Below, piece by piece: positions 1 to 6,806 of a stretch of DNA of 6,968 nt. Both the position numbers and the translations under genes were made by a program. The stretch is from NCBI GenBank assembly GCA_041571575.1, contig JBFFTZ010000142.1, positions 1 through 6,968 on the forward strand, read 5' to 3'. The notes beneath the pieces are model-generated. The model was not told where the DNA came from. It was given only the letters and a program-made list of their open reading frames with translations, and searched no databases. Each line of letters begins with the position of its first letter. Position 1 is the stretch's first letter. The stretch comes from CAKZML01 sp041571575 (GTDB lineage: Bacteria > Pseudomonadota > Gammaproteobacteria > Steroidobacterales > BM003).

Positions 1-1311
1 GACCCGGATTGGGAAAAGAACGGTTACATGGACGAAGCAGTCGCTCTGATGGAGCGCTGGTGTCTTACACAGCCCATCAAGGGAATGAAAGTGGAAGTCG
101 CCCGTCTCCCCGGTCGCACCCCGCTGCTGTTTTGCGAAATTCCCGGTGATTCCGAAGAAACGGTCCTGCTCTATGGCCACCTGGATAAACAGCCCGAATT
201 CTCGGGATGGCGTGACGGCCTGGAGCCCTGGAAGCCGGTCATTCGCGACGGCAAGCTTTATGGACGCGGCGGCGCCGACGACGGTTATGCGATATTTGGT
301 TCGCTGACAGCCATTCGAGCCCTTCAGGAACAGGGGATTCCCCACTCACGTTGCGTGGTCATCATCGAGGCCTGTGAAGAAAGCGGCAGCGAGGACCTGC
401 CCTACTATATGGAAGCCCTGGAAGAGCGCATCGGCAAACCCTCGCTGGTAATTTGCCTGGATGCTGAATGTGGCAACTATGATCAGCTCTGGTGTACGAC
501 CTCCTTACGCGGCAACCTTGTAGGCACCCTGAAAGCCCAGGTACTGACCGAAGGCGTGCACTCAGGTGCCGGCAGTGGCATTTGCGCCTCCAGTTTCCGG
601 GTAATCCGCGAGGTACTGGACCGCCTGGAAGACTCCGCCACCGGGGACACCCGGGTGCCGGAACTGGAGCCCAACATCCCCGATCAGCGCTTGCATCAGG
701 CCAAGGCAGCGGCCGAAGTGCTGGGAGACATGGTTTACAAGAAACTGCCCTATTCGGGCAATACCCGCCCCGTGAAGACCGACATTGTGGAACTGCTGCT
801 CAACAACACCTGGCGCAGTACCTTGAGCGTCACCGGAGTCGACGGTATCCCGGCCTTGGGTAATGCCGGCAACACGCTGCGCCCCTACACAAGCCTGAAA
901 CTGTCCTTCCGTCTTCCCCCCACCGGGGATCCGGCGGCGGCCGCTGCTGCGGTGAAGAAAATCGTCGAGACAGACCCTCCCCAGGGCGCCGACGTTGAAT
1001 TCAAGGTGGAATCGGCCATGGGCGGCTGGCATGCGCCGGAAGTAGCCCAGTGGCTGGAAGACTCTATGCATGCGGCATCCACGGAGTTCTTCGGCGCCAA
1101 TGCCATGTACATGGGTACCGGCGGCAGCATTCCGTTCATGGGTATGCTGGGAGAGAAATTCCCGGGTGTGCAGTTCCTGATCACCGGCCTGCTGGGGCCG
1201 AATTCAAATGCCCACGGCCCCAACGAGTTCCTGCACATCGACAAGGGCAAGAAAGTGACCATGTGTGTCAGCCAGGTCCTGGCAGATCACTACCTGCACT
1301 TCTCGAGCTAA
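1..1311 (+). CDS. M20-family zinc metallopeptidase (carnosinase/dipeptidase-like), 5' end missing
   Basis: The frame is open to the left edge: nine codons (DPDWEKNGY) precede the first Met at base 28. That Met is therefore probably internal and the true start lies outside the window. Numbering from Met28, 427 residues are present. The M20 di-zinc site is recognisable: H51 and D53 in YGHLDKQP, D84 in GRGGADDGYA (bridging Asp), the catalytic/ligand pair E117-E118 in EACEESGS, D145 in LDAECGN, and H396 near the C-terminus in NAHGPNEF. The lid/dimerisation domain would occupy roughly residues 155-310. M20 enzymes of this type hydrolyse dipeptides or related amide bonds, and this sequence recalls the cytosolic carnosinase-like branch. 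The substrate cannot be read from the sequence. The usual Lys-Gly after the bridging Asp motif is absent (DDGYA). The gene runs tail to tail with the NERD gene, 22 bases apart, and has no evident functional link to the thr operon. The family call is secure; the exact specificity is not. Confidence 0.9.
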   Translation, partial: DPDWEKNGYMDEAVALMERWCLTQPIKGMKVEVARLPGRTPLLFCEIPGDSEETVLLYGHLDKQPEFSGWRDGLEPWKPVIRDGKLYGRGGADDGYAIFGSLTAIRALQEQGIPHSRCVVIIEACEESGSEDLPYYMEALEERIGKPSLVICLDAECGNYDQLWCTTSLRGNLVGTLKAQVLTEGVHSGAGSGICASSFRVIREVLDRLEDSATGDTRVPELEPNIPDQRLHQAKAAAEVLGDMVYKKLPYSGNTRPVKTDIVELLLNNTWRSTLSVTGVDGIPALGNAGNTLRPYTSLKLSFRLPPTGDPAAAAAAVKKIVETDPPQGADVEFKVESAMGGWHAPEVAQWLEDSMHAASTEFFGANAMYMGTGGSIPFMGMLGEKFPGVQFLITGLLGPNSNAHGPNEFLHIDKGKKVTMCVSQVLADHYLHFSS

Positions 1312-1333
1312 GACCGGAAGAGTCATTCGGCGG

Positions 1334-1888
1334 TCATCTGGCCGCCGCGTGACCTACCTCAATCAGTTTTTGCCAGTGAGGCCGGAATGCGTTGAGCATC
1401 TGCTCATATCGCGCCACCGGCGCGTACATCTCATCCAGCTCTTGCAGCGTCAGAACATCATCCGGGCGGCCTTTTTCGAAGCGCGCCTGCTTGGTGAACA
1501 AAATATATCCCTTGACCGGAACGTTGGGGACGAGTCGTCGCACGGCCGACACCTTGTCGAAAATCAGCCCCTGGGGATTGCGGAATGTGTAACGACCGGT
1601 GCTGGAGATCACTGTCCATTCTTCCATACGATTTCCGCCGAAAATATTTCCCTCGGCCTCTTTCACATCCAGGACTACCAGCCCCTTGCTGGTAAGCAGT
1701 AGATGATCCACCTGGATTTCCCCGTCGAACCCATCGGGAAGCACGAAGTCCTGCACCCATTCAAAGGAGATGTGTTTGGCTACCCTGCCGAAAGTCAGGG
1801 CCTGCCGGCGGCGCCTCACGAAAAATACAGTGACCAGGATTCCAATCGCTAACAATCCGGCCAATGTGTAGTACGAAAGGTCATCCAT
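1334..1888 (-). CDS. Membrane-anchored NERD (nuclease-related) domain protein
   Basis: This predicted 184-residue protein has one N-terminal hydrophobic segment (about residues 6-25, LAGLLAIGILVTVFF region) followed by RRRR, which suggests a membrane anchor with the rest in the cytoplasm. Residues about 53-85 match the core of the NERD domain: a GEIQVDHLLLTSKGLVVLD stretch continuing into VKE. D61 and the D74-V-K76 motif correspond to the PD-(D/E)xK-like acidic residues and lysine. NERD domains are predicted nucleases or DNA/RNA-processing modules, and the cellular role of short ones like this is unknown. I chose the ATG at 1888. An in-frame GTG at 1939 would add 17 residues but lies inside the terminator hairpin after thrC. 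The ribosome site is weak (GGAA very close to the ATG). Only 76 bases separate it from thrC on the same strand, so read-through could express it, but the terminator suggests its own promoter. Domain call fairly sure; function unknown. Confidence 0.8.
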   Translation of the reverse strand: MDDLSYYTLAGLLAIGILVTVFFVRRRRQALTFGRVAKHISFEWVQDFVLPDGFDGEIQVDHLLLTSKGLVVLDVKEAEGNIFGGNRMEEWTVISSTGRYTFRNPQGLIFDKVSAVRRLVPNVPVKGYILFTKQARFEKGRPDDVLTLQELDEMYAPVARYEQMLNAFRPHWQKLIEVGHAAAR

Positions 1889-1922
1889 TTCCAGCGCACG
1901 CTCAACGAAACAACAGTTATTG

Positions 1923-1946
1923 AAAAAGCCGGTTATCACCGGGGCT
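1923..1946 (-). terminator. Probable intrinsic terminator of the thrABC operon
   Basis: Read on the minus strand, the sequence is AGCC, then CCGGT-GATA-ACCGG, then CTTTTT. This gives a five-base-pair GC-rich stem with a tetraloop (1929-1942). The stem can be lengthened by an AG/CT pairing across a two-base bulge, and it is followed directly by a run of five T (1923-1927). It begins about 20 bases beyond the thrC stop, the usual place for an operon terminator. The stem is short, so termination may be incomplete and leave some read-through into the NERD gene. Confidence 0.6.
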
Positions 1947-1964
1947 ATCAGCTCAGTCGCAAGT

Positions 1965-3260
1965 CTACTTCACCGCGTCGATGAGTGCCTCTAAAACCGG
2001 CTCAATGTCGCTGACGTGAGTCGGCAAATCCAGCAAGCGGGCCAACGCCTCGGGTATTTCAACCGGATGACCGACCAGGGGCTCAACAATGGTTTCAAAT
2101 TTTGCCGGGTGGGCTGTCGCCACCAGCGCCCATGATTGCGCTTTATCGCTTTCGGAAAAACTGTCGTACACATAGGCGGCTGTGGCTGTGTGTGGACACC
2201 AGGTCTCACCCCTGGCCAGCTCGTCCCGGGATATTTGTTGTCGAATGTTCTCATCCGATACCGAGTAGGCGCTCACAGCTTCCCGCATCAGCTCCACGCC
2301 AGGAAGCATGTCCCGGAGACGCTCCATATTGGATGGGTTTCCAACATCCATCGCCGAGGCCAGGGTGGCTATGCTCGCCCCGGGCGACCAGTCCCCTGTC
2401 TCCAGGTAATCAGGAATTGGCCGGTTCTCATTGGTGGCAAACACGATTTTCCCAATGGGAAAGCCCATGGTTTTCGCCCACACACAGGCCTGGCCATTTC
2501 CCAGGTTACCGGTGGGGATGACGAAATTCAGCTTCTGCCCGGTTGCACGCCAGTAATCCAAACTGGCAGCGGCGTAATACACCGACTGGGGCAACAGGCG
2601 GCCCAGGTTAATACTGTTGGCCGAACTCAGGCGAACCGCCTGGTTCAAGCCGGTATCCGCAAAGGCCTCTTTCACCATCCGCTGACAATCATCAAAGTTT
2701 CCGTTCACACGCAGGGACAACACATTGTCACCCCAGCAGCACAGCTGCTTTTCCTGTCGCCCGGATACCAGCCCCTTGGGGAACAGCACCACGACACGGG
2801 TATTCGCACGGCCGTGGAAAGCCGCGGCCACAGCTCCGCCGGTATCGCCCGAGGTGGCAACCAGGATCGTGAGGGGGGTCTGCTGGTTGCTGTTGAGTCG
2901 CTCAAAACACGCGGCCAGGAACCTGGCGCCCACGTCCTTGAAGGCGGCAGTGGGTCCGTGGAAAAGCTCCAGCACATACAGAGGACCCGAGTCGGAAGGA
3001 ATTTTTCTCAAGGGAATCGGAAAGGAGAACGCCTCCTGGCAAATCACCCCAAGGCTGTCCTCAAGCTCACTGCCATAAGCAAAGGGCGCAAGCATGATTG
3101 CCCCTACCTGGGCAGGGGTACTTGCATCGGCGAAGTCTGTCAGCTCAACCTTGGGAAAGTACTCCGGCACGTACAGGCCGCCGTCAGGTGCTATGCCCTG
3201 CAAAAGCGCCTCGCAAAACCCCACCATGGGTGCCTGGCCGACCGTGCTTCTGAATTTCAT
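1965..3260 (-). CDS. thrC: Threonine synthase
   Basis: This PLP enzyme converts O-phospho-L-homoserine and water to L-threonine and phosphate, the last step of the pathway, in the cytoplasm. From the ATG at 3260 it is 431 residues, close to E. coli ThrC (428). It opens with an N-terminal segment typical of the family (MKFRSTVGQAP, then GLAPDGGLYVPE-like IAPDGGLYVPEYFP). The PLP lysine is K108 in HGPTAAFKDVGARF. SGDTGGA (about 137-143), NSINLGR (about 215-221) and the phosphate-binding loop PTGNLGNGQA (about 249-258) follow in the expected order. A longer frame opens at 3308, but the ATG at 3260 is preferred: it has a GGAG ribosome site five bases upstream, gives the usual family N-terminus, and overlaps the thrB stop as ATGA, the standard arrangement for translational coupling. 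No frame damage is seen. It is the last gene of the operon, and a probable terminator follows. Confidence 0.97.
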   Translation of the reverse strand: MKFRSTVGQAPMVGFCEALLQGIAPDGGLYVPEYFPKVELTDFADASTPAQVGAIMLAPFAYGSELEDSLGVICQEAFSFPIPLRKIPSDSGPLYVLELFHGPTAAFKDVGARFLAACFERLNSNQQTPLTILVATSGDTGGAVAAAFHGRANTRVVVLFPKGLVSGRQEKQLCCWGDNVLSLRVNGNFDDCQRMVKEAFADTGLNQAVRLSSANSINLGRLLPQSVYYAAASLDYWRATGQKLNFVIPTGNLGNGQACVWAKTMGFPIGKIVFATNENRPIPDYLETGDWSPGASIATLASAMDVGNPSNMERLRDMLPGVELMREAVSAYSVSDENIRQQISRDELARGETWCPHTATAAYVYDSFSESDKAQSWALVATAHPAKFETIVEPLVGHPVEIPEALARLLDLPTHVSDIEPVLEALIDAVK

Positions 3261-4204
3261 ATCGTCTCCGTCACTTGGGCACCCAGGGAATCGACCTTCG
3301 ATACCCAACTTCGACTGCCTATACCCTGTTGTGAGAATTCCTGGCTCATGATTGTGGCTACCCGGCTGGCCAGCGCCTCACCCTGGCACCAGGCAAATAT
3401 GCTGGGCCCACTCCCCGAAAGGCTGCAACCCAGTGCTCCGGCCTCCATGGCCGACGCCTGCACCTGTTGAAAACCTCTGACCTGGCCGGACCTCTGGGGC
3501 TCAATCATAACGTCCCTGAGGAAGCGCCCAAGCAGGAAAAAATCAGACTGTTCACAGCCTACTATTACTCCGGCAAGATTCGCCATCTGCCTGACCACGT
3601 CACGGCGACTCACATAGTCAGACAGGCCCGCCCGGGATTGCTCGGTGGCGATGACCACATCGGGATGAACCAGGGCGCAATACAATCCAACGGGAACGGC
3701 TACGGACCTGGCTAGAGGTGGCTTGCCTTCCACGGCAAACACCAGCCCTCCCAGCAGGCTGGCTGCCACGTTATCAATCACCCTGGCACCGGTGGCCACA
3801 GCTTCACCATCCAGAGCACAATCAAGCAACTCGGCCTGGGTAAGGGACGTCTCAAGCAGGCCGTTTACAGCTACCGCCCCGGCCACCGCAGAGGCCCCTG
3901 AGCCACCGAGACCGGATCCCACTGGAATACCCTTGACGATTTCAAGATCGACGCCCCAGGGGGCATTGGAGAGCTGCAACACGGCCAGGGCGGCCTTGCC
4001 GGCGGTATTTTTTTCAGTATCCAGGGGAATCCCACTGGATCCAGGGCCTGAGCACATCACCCGAACGCCGGCAGAGCTGCTCCGCCTGGCCGTCACCAGG
4101 TCAGCGACTGCGTCAAAGGCATGACCAAGGATGTCAAAGCCGACGGCAACATTGCCAACTGATCCCGGAGCCCTCGCCGTACAGGATTCCACGGGGTTGG
4201 CCAC
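3257..4204 (-). CDS. thrB: Homoserine kinase (GHMP family)
   Basis: This enzyme phosphorylates L-homoserine with ATP to give O-phosphohomoserine, the substrate of ThrC. It has 315 residues, close to E. coli ThrB (about 310). Three GHMP-kinase motifs are in order: APGSVGNVAVGFDILG (12-27), the phosphate loop PVGSGLGGSGASAVA (94-108), and the C-terminal GCSLSGSGPSIFA (259-271). R191 in TEQSRAGL fits the conserved substrate-binding arginine. Oddity: the segment that usually reads His-x-Asp-Asn-Val-Ala-Pro reads V142-I-D-N-V-A-A here, so both the His and the Pro are replaced. The codons are clear (GTG ATT GAT AAC). The start is a GTG at 4204 that shares one base with the thrA stop (TAGTG), with no strong ribosome site, which implies translation coupled to thrA. 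A second in-frame GTG lies four codons later. The family call is secure; the exact start is likely but not proven. Confidence 0.95.
   Translation of the reverse strand: MANPVESCTARAPGSVGNVAVGFDILGHAFDAVADLVTARRSSSAGVRVMCSGPGSSGIPLDTEKNTAGKAALAVLQLSNAPWGVDLEIVKGIPVGSGLGGSGASAVAGAVAVNGLLETSLTQAELLDCALDGEAVATGARVIDNVAASLLGGLVFAVEGKPPLARSVAVPVGLYCALVHPDVVIATEQSRAGLSDYVSRRDVVRQMANLAGVIVGCEQSDFFLLGRFLRDVMIEPQRSGQVRGFQQVQASAMEAGALGCSLSGSGPSIFAWCQGEALASRVATIMSQEFSQQGIGSRSWVSKVDSLGAQVTETI
3266..3269 (-). promoter_or_regulatory. Ribosome binding site deciding the thrC start
   Basis: GGAG lies five bases before the thrC ATG at 3260, inside the last codons of thrB. This site and the ATGA overlap with the thrB stop support the ATG at 3260 over the longer frame beginning at 3308. 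Confidence 0.8.
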
Positions 4205-6681
4205 TACAGGGCGGCGCCCAGGTAGGTGGTCAACCTCAACAAGTCAGCGAATATGCCTGCCGCGGTCACATCTGCCCCGGCGCCCGGTCCACGGACAATA
4301 AGCGGGTTCTGGGCGTATCTGCGAGTCGTGAATTTCACAATATTGTCGGTCAGGTCAATCGCGGCGAAAGCATGGTCCAGACCCACCGCTTCGAGCTTGA
4401 CCGTGGCCTTGCCTTCACCATCGAGTCGAGCCATGTAACGCAACACTTTGTCCTGCTTCCTGGCCTGTTCCAGCCGTGCGGCGATCTTCTCGTCCTGCTC
4501 GACAATCCGTTTCAGGTAGGTCTCCACGTCCACGTCATTCAATTCATCCGGAACCAGGCTCTCGATGCTCACATCGTTCACCTCCAGTTCCAGACCGATC
4601 TCCCGGGCCAGGATAACCAACTTGCGGGCCACATCCTTACCCGAAAGGTCATCACGGGGATCCGGCTCCGTGTACCCCTGTTCGCGAGCCAGGGCCACCA
4701 GCTCGGAAAATGGCGTACTGCCATCGTATAGATTGAACAGGTACGCCAGGGTTCCGGACAGGATGCCCTCTATTGACTGCACCTTGTCACCAGTCTGAAT
4801 CAGGTCCTGGAGAGTACGGATAATAGGCAGGCCTGCTCCCACGGTGGTTTCATACAGATAGCATGAATTGCCCGTCCGCCGGGCCTCGCCCAATTGCCTG
4901 AATTTACTCATCGAGGCCGTACTGGCTCGCTTGTTTGGAGTGATCACGTGAATGCCGCGCTCCAGCCATTCCGCATAACGACTGGCAATTTCTTCGCTGG
5001 CAGTGCAGTCGATAATCACCGCATGGGGCAGATGATCGGACTGTACATGATCAACAAAGCGGTCCATATCCAGGTGATCGCCCCGCTCGGCCAGTGTGTC
5101 GCGCCAGGAAGACAACTCGCAGGCACGAGGTTCAAGAAGCATCTCGCGGGAACCGGCAATCGCCCTGACTCTCAGGTCCAGGTTCAGTTTCCTGCGAAGG
5201 CGTTCGAACTCACTCGCCATCTGGTCCAGCAGCACACCGCCTACATTTCCCGGACCAATCAGACCAATGGAAACCGTCTGTGGAGACAGGTAGAAACTCG
5301 CGTGTACCGCGCGCAGTGCACGAGAGGCGTTTTCGCTGTCTATGACGCAGGAAATATTTCTCTCTGACGAACCCTGGGCGATGGCCCTGACATTCACGCC
5401 AGCCCGTCCCAGCGCCGAGAAGACCTTTCCGGACACACCGGCGGCGCCAGCCATGCCGTCACCAACCACGGCAAGAATGCTATTGCCCAAATTCACCTCT
5501 ACATTCTGGATCTGCCCGCCACGCAGTTCTGCCTCGAACGCGTCCCGAATGACCGAGGCAGCCCGGGCGGCATCGTCTTCCGGCACCGCCACACATATCG
5601 AATGCTCTGAACTGGCCTGGGAAATCAGGACCACAGAAATCTCGGCCTCGCGTAAACCGCCAAACATACGATCGGCCGTTCCCGGGACCCCGATCATTCC
5701 CGCTCCCTCGACGTTGATCAGGGCGATCCCGTCAATCGCGGTAATACCCTTTACCACGCCCTGGCTGCCCGGCCTGGCGGATATTGGAGTGCCTGGCGCC
5801 TGCGGATTGAACGTGTTCTTGATGACTATCGGAATCTGCTTGTGCACCGCCGGGTGCATGGTCTGGGGGTGAATAACCTTGGCGCCAAAATACGAAAGCT
5901 CCATGGCCTCGCTGTACGACAGGGATTCAATCACCGCCGCGTCCGGCACCCTGCGTGGGTCAGCACTCATTACACCGTCCACATCGGTCCAGATCGTGAT
6001 CTGCCAGGCATTGAGCAGGGAACCGAAAATGGATGCTGAGTAATCGCTGCCGTTACGCCCAAGATTGGCCTGAAGACCGTTCACGTCGCTGGCAATGAAT
6101 CCTGTGACCACGACCAGGCCATGGAAATTACCGGGTAATTCCCGGCTCAGGTTTGCCGCAGACGCCTCCCAGCGAACCAGGGGACCCAACTCGTGCTGCT
6201 CGATCACCACAACCTGCCGGGCGTCCAGCCAGCGGACCCGGGCATCGCCACGCTCCCTGGCAAGAAAACGACTTAACAGTTGGGCCGACCACAATTCGCC
6301 GTATCCGGACACCACATCGCGACTGATACTGGCTGCCGAGCGCATCAGGGAAATCGCCCGCAGGATATCTGTCAGGTCCTGGCTGTCACGCACCAGAATC
6401 TCTGTGAATTCGGCACGGGAGTTGTCATCCAATAATTCTTCGGCAATCGAGATGTAGCGATCAATCGCCGGCTGAAGCGCCTCGGCGAGATTTCCGCCGG
6501 CGTGCTCGGCCAGGTCCAGGCATCGCATCAGGATATCGGTGACTCCCTTGGAAGCGGACACCACCACAGCATGGCGAGTCTGCTGTCCTTCGGAGAGAAT
6601 CTCGGCGACCCGACGGAAGCAACTGGCATCTGCCAGGCTACTTCCCCCGAACTTACTGACCAGCCATTTTCCGTCGCTCAT
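4204..6681 (-). CDS. thrA: Bifunctional aspartokinase / homoserine dehydrogenase
   Basis: This fused enzyme phosphorylates aspartate (first step) and reduces aspartate semialdehyde to homoserine (third step). At 825 residues it matches the E. coli fusions (ThrA 820, MetL 810). The aspartokinase domain spans about 1-300: KFGGSS at 10-15, LGRNGSDYSA at 207-216, WTDVDGVMSADPR at 231-243, KVIHPQT at 268-274. Two ACT-type regulatory repeats follow, about 317-390 (LISQASSEHSI) and 400-466 (AQGSSERNIS). The dehydrogenase domain starts about 470: Rossmann loop GLIGPGNVGG (473-482), TPNK (581-584), YETTVGAGLP (610-619), EGILSGTLAYLFN (638-650). The catalytic block at 669-687 contains E672, D678, D683 and K687, which align with yeast E208, D214, D219 and K223. 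The ACT repeats make feedback control by threonine likely, as in E. coli ThrA. The ATG at 6681 has a GGGG ribosome site five bases upstream. It is the first gene of the operon and overlaps thrB by one base. MetL-like GGSSLAD is combined with ThrA-like TDVDGV, and position before thrBC favours thrA. Confidence 0.97.
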   Translation of the reverse strand: MSDGKWLVSKFGGSSLADASCFRRVAEILSEGQQTRHAVVVSASKGVTDILMRCLDLAEHAGGNLAEALQPAIDRYISIAEELLDDNSRAEFTEILVRDSQDLTDILRAISLMRSAASISRDVVSGYGELWSAQLLSRFLARERGDARVRWLDARQVVVIEQHELGPLVRWEASAANLSRELPGNFHGLVVVTGFIASDVNGLQANLGRNGSDYSASIFGSLLNAWQITIWTDVDGVMSADPRRVPDAAVIESLSYSEAMELSYFGAKVIHPQTMHPAVHKQIPIVIKNTFNPQAPGTPISARPGSQGVVKGITAIDGIALINVEGAGMIGVPGTADRMFGGLREAEISVVLISQASSEHSICVAVPEDDAARAASVIRDAFEAELRGGQIQNVEVNLGNSILAVVGDGMAGAAGVSGKVFSALGRAGVNVRAIAQGSSERNISCVIDSENASRALRAVHASFYLSPQTVSIGLIGPGNVGGVLLDQMASEFERLRRKLNLDLRVRAIAGSREMLLEPRACELSSWRDTLAERGDHLDMDRFVDHVQSDHLPHAVIIDCTASEEIASRYAEWLERGIHVITPNKRASTASMSKFRQLGEARRTGNSCYLYETTVGAGLPIIRTLQDLIQTGDKVQSIEGILSGTLAYLFNLYDGSTPFSELVALAREQGYTEPDPRDDLSGKDVARKLVILAREIGLELEVNDVSIESLVPDELNDVDVETYLKRIVEQDEKIAARLEQARKQDKVLRYMARLDGEGKATVKLEAVGLDHAFAAIDLTDNIVKFTTRRYAQNPLIVRGPGAGADVTAAGIFADLLRLTTYLGAAL

Positions 6682-6686
6682 TCGAA

Positions 6687-6690
6687 CCCC
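6687..6690 (-). promoter_or_regulatory. Ribosome binding site of thrA
   Basis: On the minus strand TTGGGGTTCGA precedes the ATG at 6681, so a GGGG core sits five bases from the start codon. It is less perfect than AGGAGG but well spaced, and no competing start with a better site is seen nearby. Confidence 0.6.
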
Positions 6691-6714
6691 AATTGTGCAG
6701 ATGCAAAAAAGCCG

Positions 6715-6743
6715 ATTGTATGGGGGTGGCGCTAGGGTTTAAA
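6715..6743 (-). promoter_or_regulatory. Predicted sigma70 promoter of thrABC
   Basis: Read on the minus strand, TTTAAA (6738-6743, four of six matches to TTGACA) is followed after exactly 17 bases by TACAAT (6715-6720, five of six matches to TATAAT). Transcription would start near 6707-6709, leaving a leader of only about 26-28 bases before the thrA ATG. That places the start downstream of the strong terminator at 6784-6806, so a transcript from this promoter would not be subject to attenuation there. Predicted by consensus only. Confidence 0.55.
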
Positions 6744-6756
6744 GGACTAATATCGT

Positions 6757-6778
6757 TAGATTGCGAGGATGTAATCTA
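6757..6778. repeat. Inverted repeat upstream of the thrA promoter, possible operator
   Basis: TAGATT (6757-6762) and AATCTA (6773-6778) are perfect inverted copies separated by ten bases, so the half-site centres are about one and a half helical turns apart. The right half is also part of an 11-base palindrome TGTA-ATC-TACA (6770-6780). The dyad lies between the terminator and the predicted -35 box, where an activator or repressor could bind. I do not recognise the factor. Short dyads do occur by chance in AT-rich DNA. Confidence 0.3.
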
Positions 6779-6783
6779 CAGAC

Positions 6784-6806
6784 AAAAAAATCCCCGCATT
6801 GCGGGG
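6784..6806 (-). terminator. Strong intrinsic terminator upstream of thrA
   Basis: On the minus strand CCCCGC-AAT-GCGGGG forms a perfect six-base-pair GC stem with a three-base loop, followed by A and seven T. It ends about 100 bases before the thrA ATG and upstream of the predicted thrA promoter. The flanking CATAATTTT on the plus strand could give weak termination in the other direction. It may end an upstream minus-strand transcript or form part of a leader. No Thr/Ile-rich leader peptide precedes it, so the classical enteric attenuator is not supported. Confidence 0.85.

Noticed and set aside
562..1071. A 169-codon minus-strand open frame inside the M20 gene
   Set aside because: The opposite strand carries the M20 gene with all its zinc ligands. 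The antisense translation resembles no family I recognise.
1328..1347. Hairpin CGGCGG / CCGCCG between the M20 and NERD genes as a terminator
   Set aside because: The six-pair stem lies mostly within the last codons of the NERD gene and has no adjacent T run on either strand; the nearest run of five T is about 19 bases away. It may be a coincidence of Ala and Arg codons.
1889..1939. Upstream GTG start at 1939 for the NERD gene
   Set aside because: It would place the first codons inside the thrC terminator hairpin and put 17 extra residues before the hydrophobic anchor. The ATG at 1888 gives a more natural N-terminus.
3261..3308. Longer thrC start at 3308
   Set aside because: It would overlap thrB by about 50 bases and add 16 residues not typical of the family, while the ATG at 3260 has a GGAG site and an ATGA overlap.
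2136..3470. A 444-codon plus-strand open frame opposite thrC and part of thrB
   Set aside because: It lies wholly antisense to two strongly supported enzymes, has no recognisable motifs, is rich in His, Gln, Arg and Gly as expected of antisense translation of GC-rich genes, and has no ribosome site of note.
4372..5872. Several plus-strand open frames of 119-176 codons opposite thrA
   Set aside because: They are antisense to continuous, motif-rich thrA coding sequence and show no domain features.
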